The position numbers and the translations under genes were made by a program. This document shows positions 46,444 to 56,323 of a stretch of 64,000 nucleotides of DNA, one piece after another. This DNA is from Halictus rubicundus. Lineage: Eukaryota; Arthropoda; Insecta; Hymenoptera; Halictidae. The DNA is taken from the NCBI RefSeq assembly GCF_050948215.1, contig NC_135153.1, positions 7,592,058 to 7,656,057 of the forward strand, read 5' to 3'. Under the pieces are notes generated by a model. That model was not told the DNA's origin, did not search any database, and saw only the letters and a program-made list of their open reading frames with translations. The stretch's first letter is position 1. The number at the start of each line of letters is the position of its first letter.

Positions 46444-49400
46444 TTAGGGCGAGTATCTCAAGGGTAGTAGGGGCCTCAGTTCCCTGCTGAGATTGCTGGA
46501 GGGGTTGTCCAGGTCCTTGACGGCTTGCCTGGTCCTAGTTTTCGCGTCCTCTCTCGTCAGCTCGTTCCGCTCCAAGACTTTCTCCAAGATCGTCTTCAAT
46601 TGGGGCGCGACGCCGCCCTCCGCGGACGTCTCCAGGGTGTTCAGCACCTCGTCCGAGTAGCCTGTGTACTTGCCGAACCCTTGTTTCCTGGCGTCCTTGC
46701 TCAGGGAATCGTAGAGGTTCGCCAGTTGCTGAAGAGTCGCGCTCGGCGGCACTTTCGCGCGTCTTAAGTAGCTGGTTAGGCTCGGCCTTGGCACTTGCGT
46801 TACCCTCTCACCTAGACGAGTGAATCTACAAAGAAACCTCGGCTTTAAGTTGCTCTAACACTTAATTCCGGTCCCTCTGACCGAGATGTACTATTTAATT
46901 GCACTAGATATTGCAATTGTAATCTTTATCTGTTCAGCCTCGCGGCTGGGAATCGGATTTTACAATAGAACTGAACCGAAGCATTCTACACATTTACACA
47001 TTCAATTACCTTATATAAATCTATTCTATCAAGCTTTACTATTCTTTGGTGTTGCCCCCCTTTCTTTGCGAAACCTATCCAGCCAAAGAAAAACCTTTAT
47101 TTAGATATACCAATGCTTCTATTGGTCGGTTTATCAATTTTTCCTAATTCTACTGACCTGTTCTCGTCGTCCTCATCTTCCAGCGTCTCCAACTTCTCCA
47201 CAGAGACACCGATAGCGCTCTTCGACTCCCCGACAACGTCATCCGCAAGTCCCGAAGGTGTAGGCTTCACGATCTCGTACACTTCCCGCACCACGCTGTC
47301 GATCGTCGGCTCTTTCTTCTTCTGCTCGGACCGAATTATAGATCCCGAACTCGAGGACGTCCCGGAGACGTCTATCGATTCCGTGCTGGCTTCCGGAACG
47401 ATCGAGGAAGAGTCGAGCTCGTGATTTACTTCGGGAACCTCCTCGTTCGTCTCCTGCGCAGAGTGCTCCAGTTCCGGCGTCTCGTAATTAGTCTCTGGCG
47501 TGGCGTAGTTTAGTTCTGGTGTTTCGGCGTTCACTTCTGATGGCTCTGAGATAGACTCTGGGGGCTCCTGATGACTCGAACTTACTTCCGTAGGCTCCTG
47601 ATGGCTCGAGCTGGTCTCTAATGGCTGTTCGTCGCTTAGGCTAGCTTCTGGAACCGCTGGATGGTTTAAGATGGCACCTGGTAGATCGTGATGGCTCGCG
47701 ATGGATTCTAGGAGCTCCAGGTGGCTCAGGAGAACAACGTCTGGTGGTAGTAGCCCTTGATAGTCTGGGGTAGCTTCTCCTACCTCTTGACTACTCAAGG
47801 TAGCTTGTGGCAGCCCTTGGTAGCCTAGACTAGCTTCCAGGAGCTTTTGATCGTTCGAGGTAGCTTGCGGTAGCTCCTGATAGCTCGGACTAGTTGCTAG
47901 TAACTCCTGCTGACTCGAGGTACCTTTTGTCGACTCATCGCTAGGTTGCAGCGCCTTGGTTGTGTTTTCCACGCGATTCGTCGTTTCTTCCACATCCGCG
48001 GAGCCTCCGTCTTCCTCCTTCTCCTCGTTAGCCTGTCCAGTCGTTGCTCCCACAGTAGTTGAAGACACCTTACTCTTCTCATCCGATTCGGATAGGCTGA
48101 TCGGCGTGGTACTGCTGATGGCTTCTCGCGCGTTATCCGATTGGGCCAGCTTCAGTTGATCCACCGCGTGAAATATCACCTGCGCCCAGGTGTCATTTAA
48201 CCATTAATTATAAGCGCCGTATTTTTGAACGATTTTATACAACAAAAGGTTAATAGAGTTGCTTCTCGAGAGACGGATAATATAATACGCGACGGAATTG
48301 TTCGCGGGCATGAAGCGCCATAAATCTCCGCGAGCAGCCTGGGCTGGCCGAGGGCTGGCGTGATTAAGGCTCATTTAATTAAGCGTGGCTTACCTGCATG
48401 GCCGCCGGCAGATAGGAATCCGAGTACACGGGCTTCGAAAAAGCTGGCGGACTCTTGACTGGGCCGCCCATAGCCTGCGGGAACGTCGAGCATCAAAAAT
48501 AGAACACGATCTATTCGAAACTGCAATATTAGATCGTTAACAAAATTCTGCGAATTTTTCGCCTTAACCTTTCAAAATTTTAAATCCGTTCGGATTTTCT
48601 GGCAGCTAGATCCAATCGTTAGCAATTTGCATTGAGAGAGGTTCAAGGGAAAATTTATACGCGAGACTTCGCAATGGATATACATAGCTGAGATCATGAC
48701 TGTCATCGACGATATCGTCCAGAAAGCAAGAACTGGTACTTTTACGACTTTACAGTCGATCTAGCTGGTATTGACTATCATAAAATCGTCAATATCATCC
48801 ATGTTGGAAGGACTAGTACTTTTTACGACTTTACAGTGGATCTGGCTGGTCATGACTATCATAAAATCGTCAATATCGTCCACGTTGGAAGGATTAGTAA
48901 TTTTTACGAATTTACAGTGGATCTAGCTGATCATGACCATCATAAAATCGTCGTTATCATCCAAGTTGGGAGGATTAGTAATTTTTACGAATTTACAGTG
49001 GATCTGGCTGGTCATGACTATCATAAAATCGTCAATAGCATCCACCTTGGAAGGATTAGTAATGTTTACGAATTTACAGTGGATCTAGCTGATCATGACC
49101 ATCATAAAATCGTCGTTATCATCCAAGTTGGAAGGATTAGTAATTTTTACGAATTTACAGTGGATCTGGCTGGTCATGACTATCATAAAATAGTCAATAT
49201 CATCTACGTTGGAAGGACCAGTACTTTTTACGACTTCACAGTGGATCTGGCTGGTCATGACTATCATAAAATCGTCAATATCATTCGAGTTGGAAGGATT
49301 AGTAATTTTTACGACTTTACAGTGGATCTGGCTGGTCATGACTATCATAAAATCGTCAATATCATCCACCTTGGAAGGACCAGTACTTTTTACGACTTCA

Positions 49401-49932
49401 CAGTGGATCTAGCTGATCATGACTATCATAAAATCGTCGATATCATCCAAGTTGGAAGGATTAGTAATTTTTACGAATTTACAGTGGATCTAGCTGATCA
49501 TGACTATCATAAAATCGTCAATATCATCCACGTTGGAAGGACCAGTACTTTTTACGCCTTCACAGTGGATCTAGCTGATCATGACTGTCATAAAATCGTC
49601 AATACCGTCCACCTTGAAAGGTATACTCTGTGACTTACATTTCGTTGAAGAACAAGAAACAATAGCACACAAATTACATCAACTATAACGCGATCATCAT
49701 TAGACCACGTATTAATATGCATTTATCTATTTTATATGCACTTGAAAGTTATCGTTGCAAAGTAAACTTTTCTTTCGCATAAAGATCCTTAGTCTAATCA
49801 TCGCGTACGATCCACAGAACTCGACGACTACACGAAGAATTCTCAAAGTTCAACGAACACTAGTACGTTCTGCAAGGTTTGGCTCACCTGGTAGACCAGG
49901 AGGGCCGCTAAGAAGCCACGAACAGCGTTCAT
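46444..49932 (-). CDS. secreted acidic repeat-rich protein of unknown function, gene B (509 aa)
   Basis: Four exons: 49888-49932, 48394-48474, 47158-48179 and 46444-46825. Phases are 0, 0 and 2, with GT-AG introns, giving 509 residues. Exon 1 (MNAVRGFLAALLVYQ) plus the start of exon 2 (AMGGPVK) forms the signal peptide. Exon 2 continues PPAFSKPVYSDSYLPAAMQ. Exon 3 is long and low-complexity: a Ser/Thr/Glu-rich part, then irregular repeats around SSHQEP, YQELPQATS and ETPELNYATPE, with strong acidic bias and no cysteines that I can see. The exon 3/4 end is different: charged and helical (TSYLRRAKVPPSATLQQLANLYDS, ENVLxR-type helices), about 125 residues. An NTT sequon fits secretion. Intron 1 contains an 81-bp minisatellite. 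It is probably an extracellular matrix, glue, silk-like or gland protein, but this is only an inference from composition. Confidence 0.85.
48690..49625. repeat. 81-bp minisatellite, ~11.5 copies, in intron 1 of gene B
   Basis: Head-to-tail units of 81 bp (27 codons) with landmarks TTTACAGTGGATCTAGCTGA, CATGACTATCATAAAATCGTC and GTTGGAAGGATTAGTAAT. The units fall into at least two subtypes (GGCTGGTCATGACTATC versus AGCTGATCATGACCATC) that partly alternate. One plus-strand frame stays open for 265 residues (48836-49633) as a 27-residue repeat containing FTVDLAGHDYHKIVNI, antisense to gene B. There is no start context, splice site or signal peptide, so it is most simply an intronic VNTR. Confidence 0.93.
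49777..49798 (+). repeat. dispersed 22-nt motif (copy)
   Basis: GCATAAAGATCCTTAGTCTA followed by AT. This copy is in intron 1 of gene B near exon 1. Confidence 0.55.
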
Positions 49933-51005
49933 GACGACGTCCCTCGTACACACTAACCACCGAAAGCCTTGTGCTATCAAAATCAACTCTCGGACACCAC
50001 TCGGTAGATCCTTTCTCCGACTCAAAGTCCGAGACAGACGGCAAACCGACGTTCGATTCGGCTAATGGTCAGTCCCATCAGGGTCCGTTGTCGTTCTCGA
50101 GCTGGTTTGGTCCTTGGATCGGCGCGTGGAGAGGTCGGTACGATCTCCGATCAGCAACTGGCCAGCGGGGACCGGTCGAAAACATGCGAAACCCTCGGAT
50201 TCCTCGGGTTTCCCTTGAACGCTTCACGAATGTCTCGATCCGCGAGATCTCGGGCGAGCGTTCGCACGGGACTGGACAGAAAAGTCGGGTCGTAACGGTT
50301 CCAGGCTCGTCCTCGGCGCCGCAACGCCTATATTCGACGCGAACCGTGCAGGAGCGTCGATCGCGAGCCAACAACGAAGACGTAGCTAACCGATTCGAGC
50401 TCTCGTGACACTTAAATCGAGCCGATCGATCGGTATGCCGACCGTGTCCCTGAACCCGGACGATCGTTTCCCGCTATGCAACCAGTTTCGCGGATGTCCG
50501 ACGCCGTTTATGGGACCGGCGCGGACCTCCGTTATCGGAACCGAACGCGAACGACCGGATCGCCGATCTCTGGACGCTGTAATTCTATTTCTCTTATACG
50601 TAACAATCTTATCTCTGTATAATTGTTCCACCTTCAACTTGACAGGTTGTTCTCGATTCAAATTGATCGAATTGAGGATGAAAATAAAAAACAGTTGCGG
50701 CTCGAAAAGAATTAAGGACCGAATGCCGAGGATCCACAGATGAACGCAGAGGGAGATTGGCCGAAAGTGAGAAGGAGTGGAATGGGAAAAAGGAAACATA
50801 AGATGGCGGTCGACAGGAGGAACGCGATCGGGACTTTCGTTCTCGAAAGACCTGCGACCTTGCCCAAGGTCACCGGTAACGATCCAACGGAGAGAGGAAA
50901 AGGAAGGTGGGACTGCATCCTCAAGGTGATTCAGTTATGGAACTCGATTGGACACGATGAAGGGAAAAAGGCGGACCGGTTTCGTTCCTCTTGATACGGT
51001 TTATA

Positions 51006-51008
<3 letters not shown>

Positions 51009-51071
<63 letters not shown>
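51009..51071. repeat. (CT)n microsatellite
   Basis: A long pure CT run of about 62 bp, within the B-A intergenic region. Confidence 0.96.
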
Positions 51072-51077
<6 letters not shown>

Positions 51078-52265
51078 TATGGAATGAATCAAATTAACGC
51101 CTCGCCTGCTTGTTCTAGTTCCGTTCAAAGTCAACACGTTTGTCTCGCCCGAAGAGCGTTAATAATACGTTTCCCGGGGCCGGAAAAGCATCCGGTTGCA
51201 CCGCGAAACTGCATTATTCGGCCTGATATAAAGGATCCTTTAAATCTACAGAGTCTCGTCGACATTAACACGTTGCGCGTGTTGTACGACGCTAAAATGG
51301 CATACGTGTGCTAACATGCTCCACGAAATTCAATTGAGCTTGGTTAATGACCACAGGACTGCAAAATCCAGTGGTCCCAGTCGATGAATTAGGAGGAGGG
51401 AAAAAGTTCAAAATTAAAGGTAACAGAAAACACGTATCAGTGAATTTTTTATGACTATACACATCCCACAGAGATGCAAAGTGACCTCTGGTATTAGTTT
51501 CATTGACAATTAAACAAATGACGTACGCAAGTATCGCGTCATAACGCATAATTGTTATACGTTAATCGATCGCTTGTCGCGAAATAGTGTATGTGAAAAC
51601 GTGTGTTCTGATTACCTGGCACTGTAAATACTTTTATATTCATAATAATATGAATTCCACAGTTGGAGGTAAATATAAAACTACAAATTTATTTCAATTT
51701 AGTGACTCATATTATTATTTCTACTTCGGGACATCTTCATATACATGGTCTTCGTTTCTTTTGTAAGCTATTCCACGTTTTGTGGAGTGCAGAACCCAAG
51801 TTACTAAATGTTACTAAATGAAACTATTTTTAAGCAAGAGTAACACTCCTGTACTCGATATAAATTGAATAGCTTTCGCCTTTCGTTGCCATTCTGTGAG
51901 AAATAATTTCTTTTTGTAGACAGAGTTATCCACTTGAAAGAATTAGCTCTTATGCAGTCGACTATGACCAAGAATCGTTATACACACATAAATTATTTCA
52001 AGAAACAGGACGAAAAGGAAACGATAAGTCCCCATCCTCTTTACAGCCTAGGGGATTTTGTGCTCCTTTTTCCTTTCTCAGAGCCACGGTGGATAATTGG
52101 GGCCGCACCCATGATCTTCACACGTCAGTCCTTGCAATTGTCTCGTTTTGCCGTGCCAAACCTTTCTTCCTTCGTCTCATGCCATTTGCTGTCGTCACGC
52201 CATTTTCAATGTCGTGAAACAATGTCAAGCTTACTTGACGGACGTCCGAGAAAGATCAAAACCGC

Positions 52266-52315
52266 CCGGGCACTGGATGCCCGCCGGGCAGGGGATGCCC
52301 GCACGGGCACTGGCT
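52266..52315. repeat. GC-rich 18-19 bp repeat with internal palindromes
   Basis: GGGCACTGGATGCCCGCC, GGGCAGGGGATGCCCGCAC and GGGCACTGGCTG in tandem. Each full unit carries GGGCA...TGCCC, so it can fold on itself. It is conspicuous because the surroundings are AT-rich. Confidence 0.75.
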
Positions 52316-53035
52316 GAAAAAAGTAACTTATCTGACGAAGTCAAAGTGAAACAGTCAAAATATGTGATACTGAAACTACACTGCCAATCTCATTTACAAA
52401 TTTCGTCGAATAACTCTGCCTCCCAATTCTGGTAGACGCGGCGCTCGAAGTGTTAAAGCAATATTGACCACTGTTGGTCTACCGACGTCGTGCTGCATAA
52501 TCGTTTATATTTGAATAGCTGTCTTGAGAGTGTGGTGCAGGCTGCACCGTGCAGCTAATCGAACGTGACTGCGTTATGCAGAGCAGTGGAAAACTTTAGC
52601 CTCTCGAAAGAGAACCAACTATCAGATAAATGTGATAGACAGCGGATCGTTATGCAAAATATATATTTTCCGCACGAATTGCAACAAATCGAAGCGTAAT
52701 CGAAATTGATTTTCCTTCTCAATATGTTCAATAGGTTGGAAATAATATAGGAATATTTTTTAATTCTTTTACTGTTTTTACAAAACGTAAAACATTTTCT
52801 TCCACAGAAAATTACAAAACATTGTTTCAATGTAAAATCCGCTGCGATGCAAATCACTGTTTAAATACAGTGTTACGGCATATGTGACATTTTGCGTATC
52901 ACATGTCGTATGACAGTATAATTATAATATTTTCTTAAAATGGTGGTCACATTTATGTTCATTCTATATTTCCCGCGTAAAAATCGTCGGAAAAATTCAA
53001 TTAACGACTAATTGTCATTTATGACTAAACCACGG

Positions 53036-53615
53036 GACACGACAACAGTGATTCACAAAGACACGGCAGTTCACGATAAAGAAACTTTTACGCCGGTAAG
53101 AATTCATTAGAGTCTCGTAATTAAGGGGCCGTTAATGGGTTAAAAGTGAAACGAAATAAAAATCTGCTATCTAGTGATACAAATCGCGGTTTAAATACAG
53201 TGATTAGCAAAGACGCGGCGGTTCAAAATACAGAAACTTTCACGCCGGTAAGAATTCATTAGAGTCTTGTAATTAAGGGGTCGTTGACGGGTTAAAAGTG
53301 AAACGAAATAAAAATCTGTTGTCCAGTGATACAAATCACGTTTTAAATACAGTGATTCTCAAAGACACGGTGGTTCACGATAAAGAAACTTTTACGGCGG
53401 TAAGAATTCATTAGAGTCTTGTAATTAATGGGCCGTCAATGGGTTGAAACTGTAACGAAATAAAAATCTGCTGTCTAGCGATACAAATCACGGTCTAAAG
53501 ACAGTGATTCGCAAAGACACGGAGGTTCACAATAAAGAAACTTTTACGCGAGGAAAGAATTCATTGAAGTGTTGTGATTAGGGGGCCGTTAATGGGTTAA
53601 AAGTGAAACGAACGC
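53036..53615. repeat. ~151-bp tandem array, about four copies, upstream of gene A
   Basis: TTTACGCCGGTAAGAATTCATT recurs at about 53088, 53238, 53390 and 53543, giving a period of 150-153 bp. Other landmarks are TTAAATACAGTGATT, GGTTCACGATAAAGAAAC and GGGTTAAAAGTGAAACGAAATAAAAATCTG. It ends about 125 bp before the gene A TATA box. The sequence is unrelated to the 151-bp repeat at 42.6 kb. Confidence 0.9.
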
Positions 53616-53740
53616 GTTACGCACAGGTTCCCAAGGCTCCCAGAGTTACCCAGGCGGATGATCGTACAATTTGGTAATTCCGTCGGTATCTGCGAGACAT
53701 GTGGGTGCCCCCATACGATAAAGAGCACGCCAGGAAGCGG

Positions 53741-53747
53741 TATATAT
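53741..53747 (+). promoter_or_regulatory. candidate TATA box of gene A
   Basis: TATATAT 106 bp upstream of the gene A ATG (53847). No clean TCAGT initiator lies 30 bp downstream, so the start site is not fixed. Confidence 0.45.
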
Positions 53748-53846
53748 CGAGTACCGCGTTCACGTCTCGCGGAAATTCCGTGAAGCTTCTGGAGACGCGG
53801 TTTCTCGAGCCAACAACAAACAACTGTTTCCAAGAGGGTCGTCGCG

Positions 53847-55034
53847 ATGCCGTCCACGTTGATTTTCCTGTTCGTGCTGATGGTAACGTTTCGTGCAGCC
53901 CCATTGATCCTGAAAACGGCGGTGCCCGGTTCATGAATCTTTTATTCGAATTTCCAGGCTGTCGGGATATCCTCGAAACCTGTGGATCAGTCCATCGACG
54001 AGACCAACGGCGTAATCGACGATGGAATCCACTCAGGCGGGAAAAATGGTGATCAGGATACTTTGGCCTCCCTTGCCGTTACCGACGCCGTCACCGAGAA
54101 CGTGAGTGTTGAATTTTTATTACTGGAAATCCTTACATAGAATTCTTTGAAGCATGGGGTTACATTTTCTTCTTTCGAGTCGCTCTTCGATCTGCCATTG
54201 ATCGTTGCAGGGACGCATTGGTAGATTTAACTTGCAAGTGATAGATGCTGTTTAATTACTTTCAAAATCGCAGGGCGCAGGAGTCGTACAACTATTTATT
54301 TCTTGAATAGTTTTAGTCAGTTGAAAGTCTGGCGATCTTGGATTCTTTTAATCTCTGAAAACTTAAATAATCCTTCCATCTATGATCAAATTGTCGTGGG
54401 TCGCAAAGAAACGAAGCCGGAAACTTCATCAAGAACAAAATCCCATAAGCTGCACAAATATCAAGTTAACAAGTAAACAAACTATAGTCAGCCAAACCAA
54501 GAAGTCTTCAACCCTCACTCGAGAACGCAAAATCCAGTTTCTGGCCAAACAAAAATTCCCAGGGGTCCTAAAATCGCACACCGGGGTAATGCCTCGGCTT
54601 CCTAACATTTTTGGAAAGATTTTAGTATAAAAATGGCCGGATTACGGCCCGATTTGCAGGCCGTCGGATCGAGCACGTCGAAACCGAACCTGCTGTCCTG
54701 GTTCCTGGCCCCGCTGTCGCAGAACTTGCAGTTTTCGCCACAGTCGTTCATTCGGGACCGTGTTGTGCAGTTGAAGGAGTCTCTGGGGAACCTCAGCGGG
54801 GCCCAAGGGGAACGTGGGCCTGATCGTGGCAAGCAGCTCGGGCCCGGGAACGGTTTGCTGCAGGTGGCAGGCGTGAACGATGGCGGATTTTACACGAACC
54901 GACTGGAGCCGGCTGGGTTTTTCGGAGGAAATGGCTGGCTGGCGAACAAGGGAGGCATTCTAGGGGGTCCGGGGGCCATTTTGTCAACTGGCAGCATCCT
55001 CACGGACTATCCTTCGCCCTACAGAAGAAAGTAA
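53847..55034 (+). CDS. secreted protein of unknown function, gene A (184 aa)
   Basis: Three exons: 53847-53882 (MPSTLIFLFVLM), 53958-54101 and 54660-55034. GT-AG introns, all phase 0, give 184 residues. The signal peptide is split by intron 1. Exon 2 begins AVGISSKPVDQSIDETNG and is polar and acidic. Exon 3 opens AVGSSTSKPNLLSWFLAPL, echoing the exon 2 start. It then has a helical segment (QSFIRDRVVQLKESLGNLSG, with an NLS sequon). It ends in a glycine-rich tail (FFGGNGWLANKGGILGGPG ... YRRK). There are no cysteines in the mature part that I can see. I recognise no family. The gene is divergent from gene B and has the same tiny first exon as genes B and C. Its function is unknown, and a structural or gland product is possible. 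Confidence 0.82.
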
Positions 55035-55489
55035 AGACGAAAATCAAGACAAGGGAAACGCGTTGCCGGTGAAGAAACGCGAGATATCGAGAGGAATTTC
55101 GTTTATCAGCGGCGAAACGGCGACGGTAGGGGGGTAGGGGGGGATAAAAGGATCCGCCCGGGCGAATAGGGAACGTGTAACGTCGATATTAGATGTCCCC
55201 CCCCCTCTTCTCTCTCGTCCTCTCTCGCTCCCTCCTCATTGGACCGGCAGGAAATGTCGACGGTCGAAACGCGTAAACTGCGGGCTCTGTGCATTCGCTG
55301 CGAGCGCGAAATTTTGGCAGCGAGCAGCCCCGAGAATCCTTTGTTCCATTCGCCAGCCAATGAAACCCTCGTTCCACCGGTCCCGGCTCGGTTTAATAGA
55401 ATTTTATGGCCGCATAGGTGTCCGCGGTTCGATGCTCGAAATTCGTGGTCGTTCCCCCATTGTTTCCCGCCGCTGTGGGATTTTTTTCC
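55035..55489. other. no gene seen; downstream of gene A
   Basis: Contains G-rich and CT-rich stretches (55130-55235) and no further exon that keeps frame with gene A. No close AATAAA was found after the gene A stop, so its 3' end is not defined. Confidence 0.4.
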
Positions 55490-56010
55490 CGGGAACAAAA
55501 AATGGATTTGGTTTTTATCTGGCAACTTCGTGCGATCCTTTTGAAACACGTGGATGGAAAAATTGTAGAGAAAGCTCGGCAAATTATGAGAACTGCGATG
55601 CGTTGAAGCAGAGCCTGGATGTCGATCGATAAACTTGTGTTCTTTATTGCTTTCGACGGGCTGTCTGCTGTTTCTAGGATCGAAAATGGATTTAGTTTTT
55701 AGCGGAGAATTCTCTTCGAACCTTCTGGAATCGGTGTGCGAAAGAATTTTTGCGATATCTTGAAAATTACGGAAGTTACGATGTTTCAAAGGCGATCGCG
55801 CACGTCGATCGAAAATCGTGTGGGACCTTTATGGTCTTCGACAGACTATGGTACTTCTTCCGAGGTAAAAATTGGATTCACTTTTTACCCGGTAATGTTT
55901 CTCGAGCCTTGAGAGGTATACGTGTGCCAGAATTTTGTAAATATCTTAAAAATTGTGGAAGTTATGATACTTTAAAGTCGATCGTGCGTATCGGCCATAG
56001 ATATCCGTCC
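55490..56010. repeat. degenerate ~185-bp tandem repeat
   Basis: Three decayed units. AAAAATGGATTTGGTTTTTATC (55498), GAAAATGGATTTAGTTTTTAGC (55682) and AAAATTGGATTCACTTTTTACC (55867) are each followed by similar CTTCG...CTTGA and GAAAGAATTTTTGCGATATCTTGAAAATT-like stretches. The open frames across it are not genes. Confidence 0.7.
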
Positions 56011-56158
56011 AATCTTTCCCCTCTTTTAAATAAATTCAGGTTCGTCCCATATTATACATACTGTAGAATAAGCTTTTATATTAAATTAATAGAAATAAGA
56101 CCGATATTAATTCGTAAAACGAGTCTCTCCGTTTACAATTCCATTTGATCAATTTTAA

Positions 56159-56319
56159 CCGGTTAGCTGTTGCGACCTCTTTGAAAAATGTGTACCTAAG
56201 TTGCGTCGCAAAAATTAACCGCTGTTCGAATTACAGCTGTTTTGACGAGTATACCCGTCATGACACAAAATATTGCCATTTCTTCATGACGAGTATACTC
56301 GTCAAACACAGTCAACTGG
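56159..56319. mobile_element. piggyBac-type MITE, family 1 (second copy)
   Basis: A 161-bp element with TTAA at 56155-56158 and 56320-56323. Inverted ends are CCGGTTAGCTGTTG against CCAGTTGACTGTG read inward from the right. A near-palindrome, GACGAGTATACTCGTC, lies near the right end, with a second copy (GACGAGTATACCCGTC) inside. This is the layout of the copy at 563-804 (there GTATACACGTC). Confidence 0.68.
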
Positions 56320-56323
56320 TTAA

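Larger units (their letters stand above)
49955..53035. other. no gene seen between genes B and A
   Basis: A shared upstream region of the divergent genes B (minus) and A (plus), with open frames but no splice-supported exon. For gene B a weak initiator (TTAGT, A at 49954) with TTGATAG 31 bp upstream could be the promoter. The remainder is AT-rich from about 51.5 kb. Confidence 0.4.

Noticed and set aside
48836..49633. 265-codon open frame as a gene
   Set aside because: It lies wholly within an 81-bp minisatellite whose period is divisible by three. No start context, splice site, signal peptide or family match. Reported as a finding only.
43089..49932. Gene C 3' exon as an alternative last exon of gene B
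   Set aside because: Phase would allow exon 2 of gene B to join it. However, gene C has its own TATA/initiator promoter and signal-peptide exon, and gene B has its own complete end. Not excluded without transcripts.
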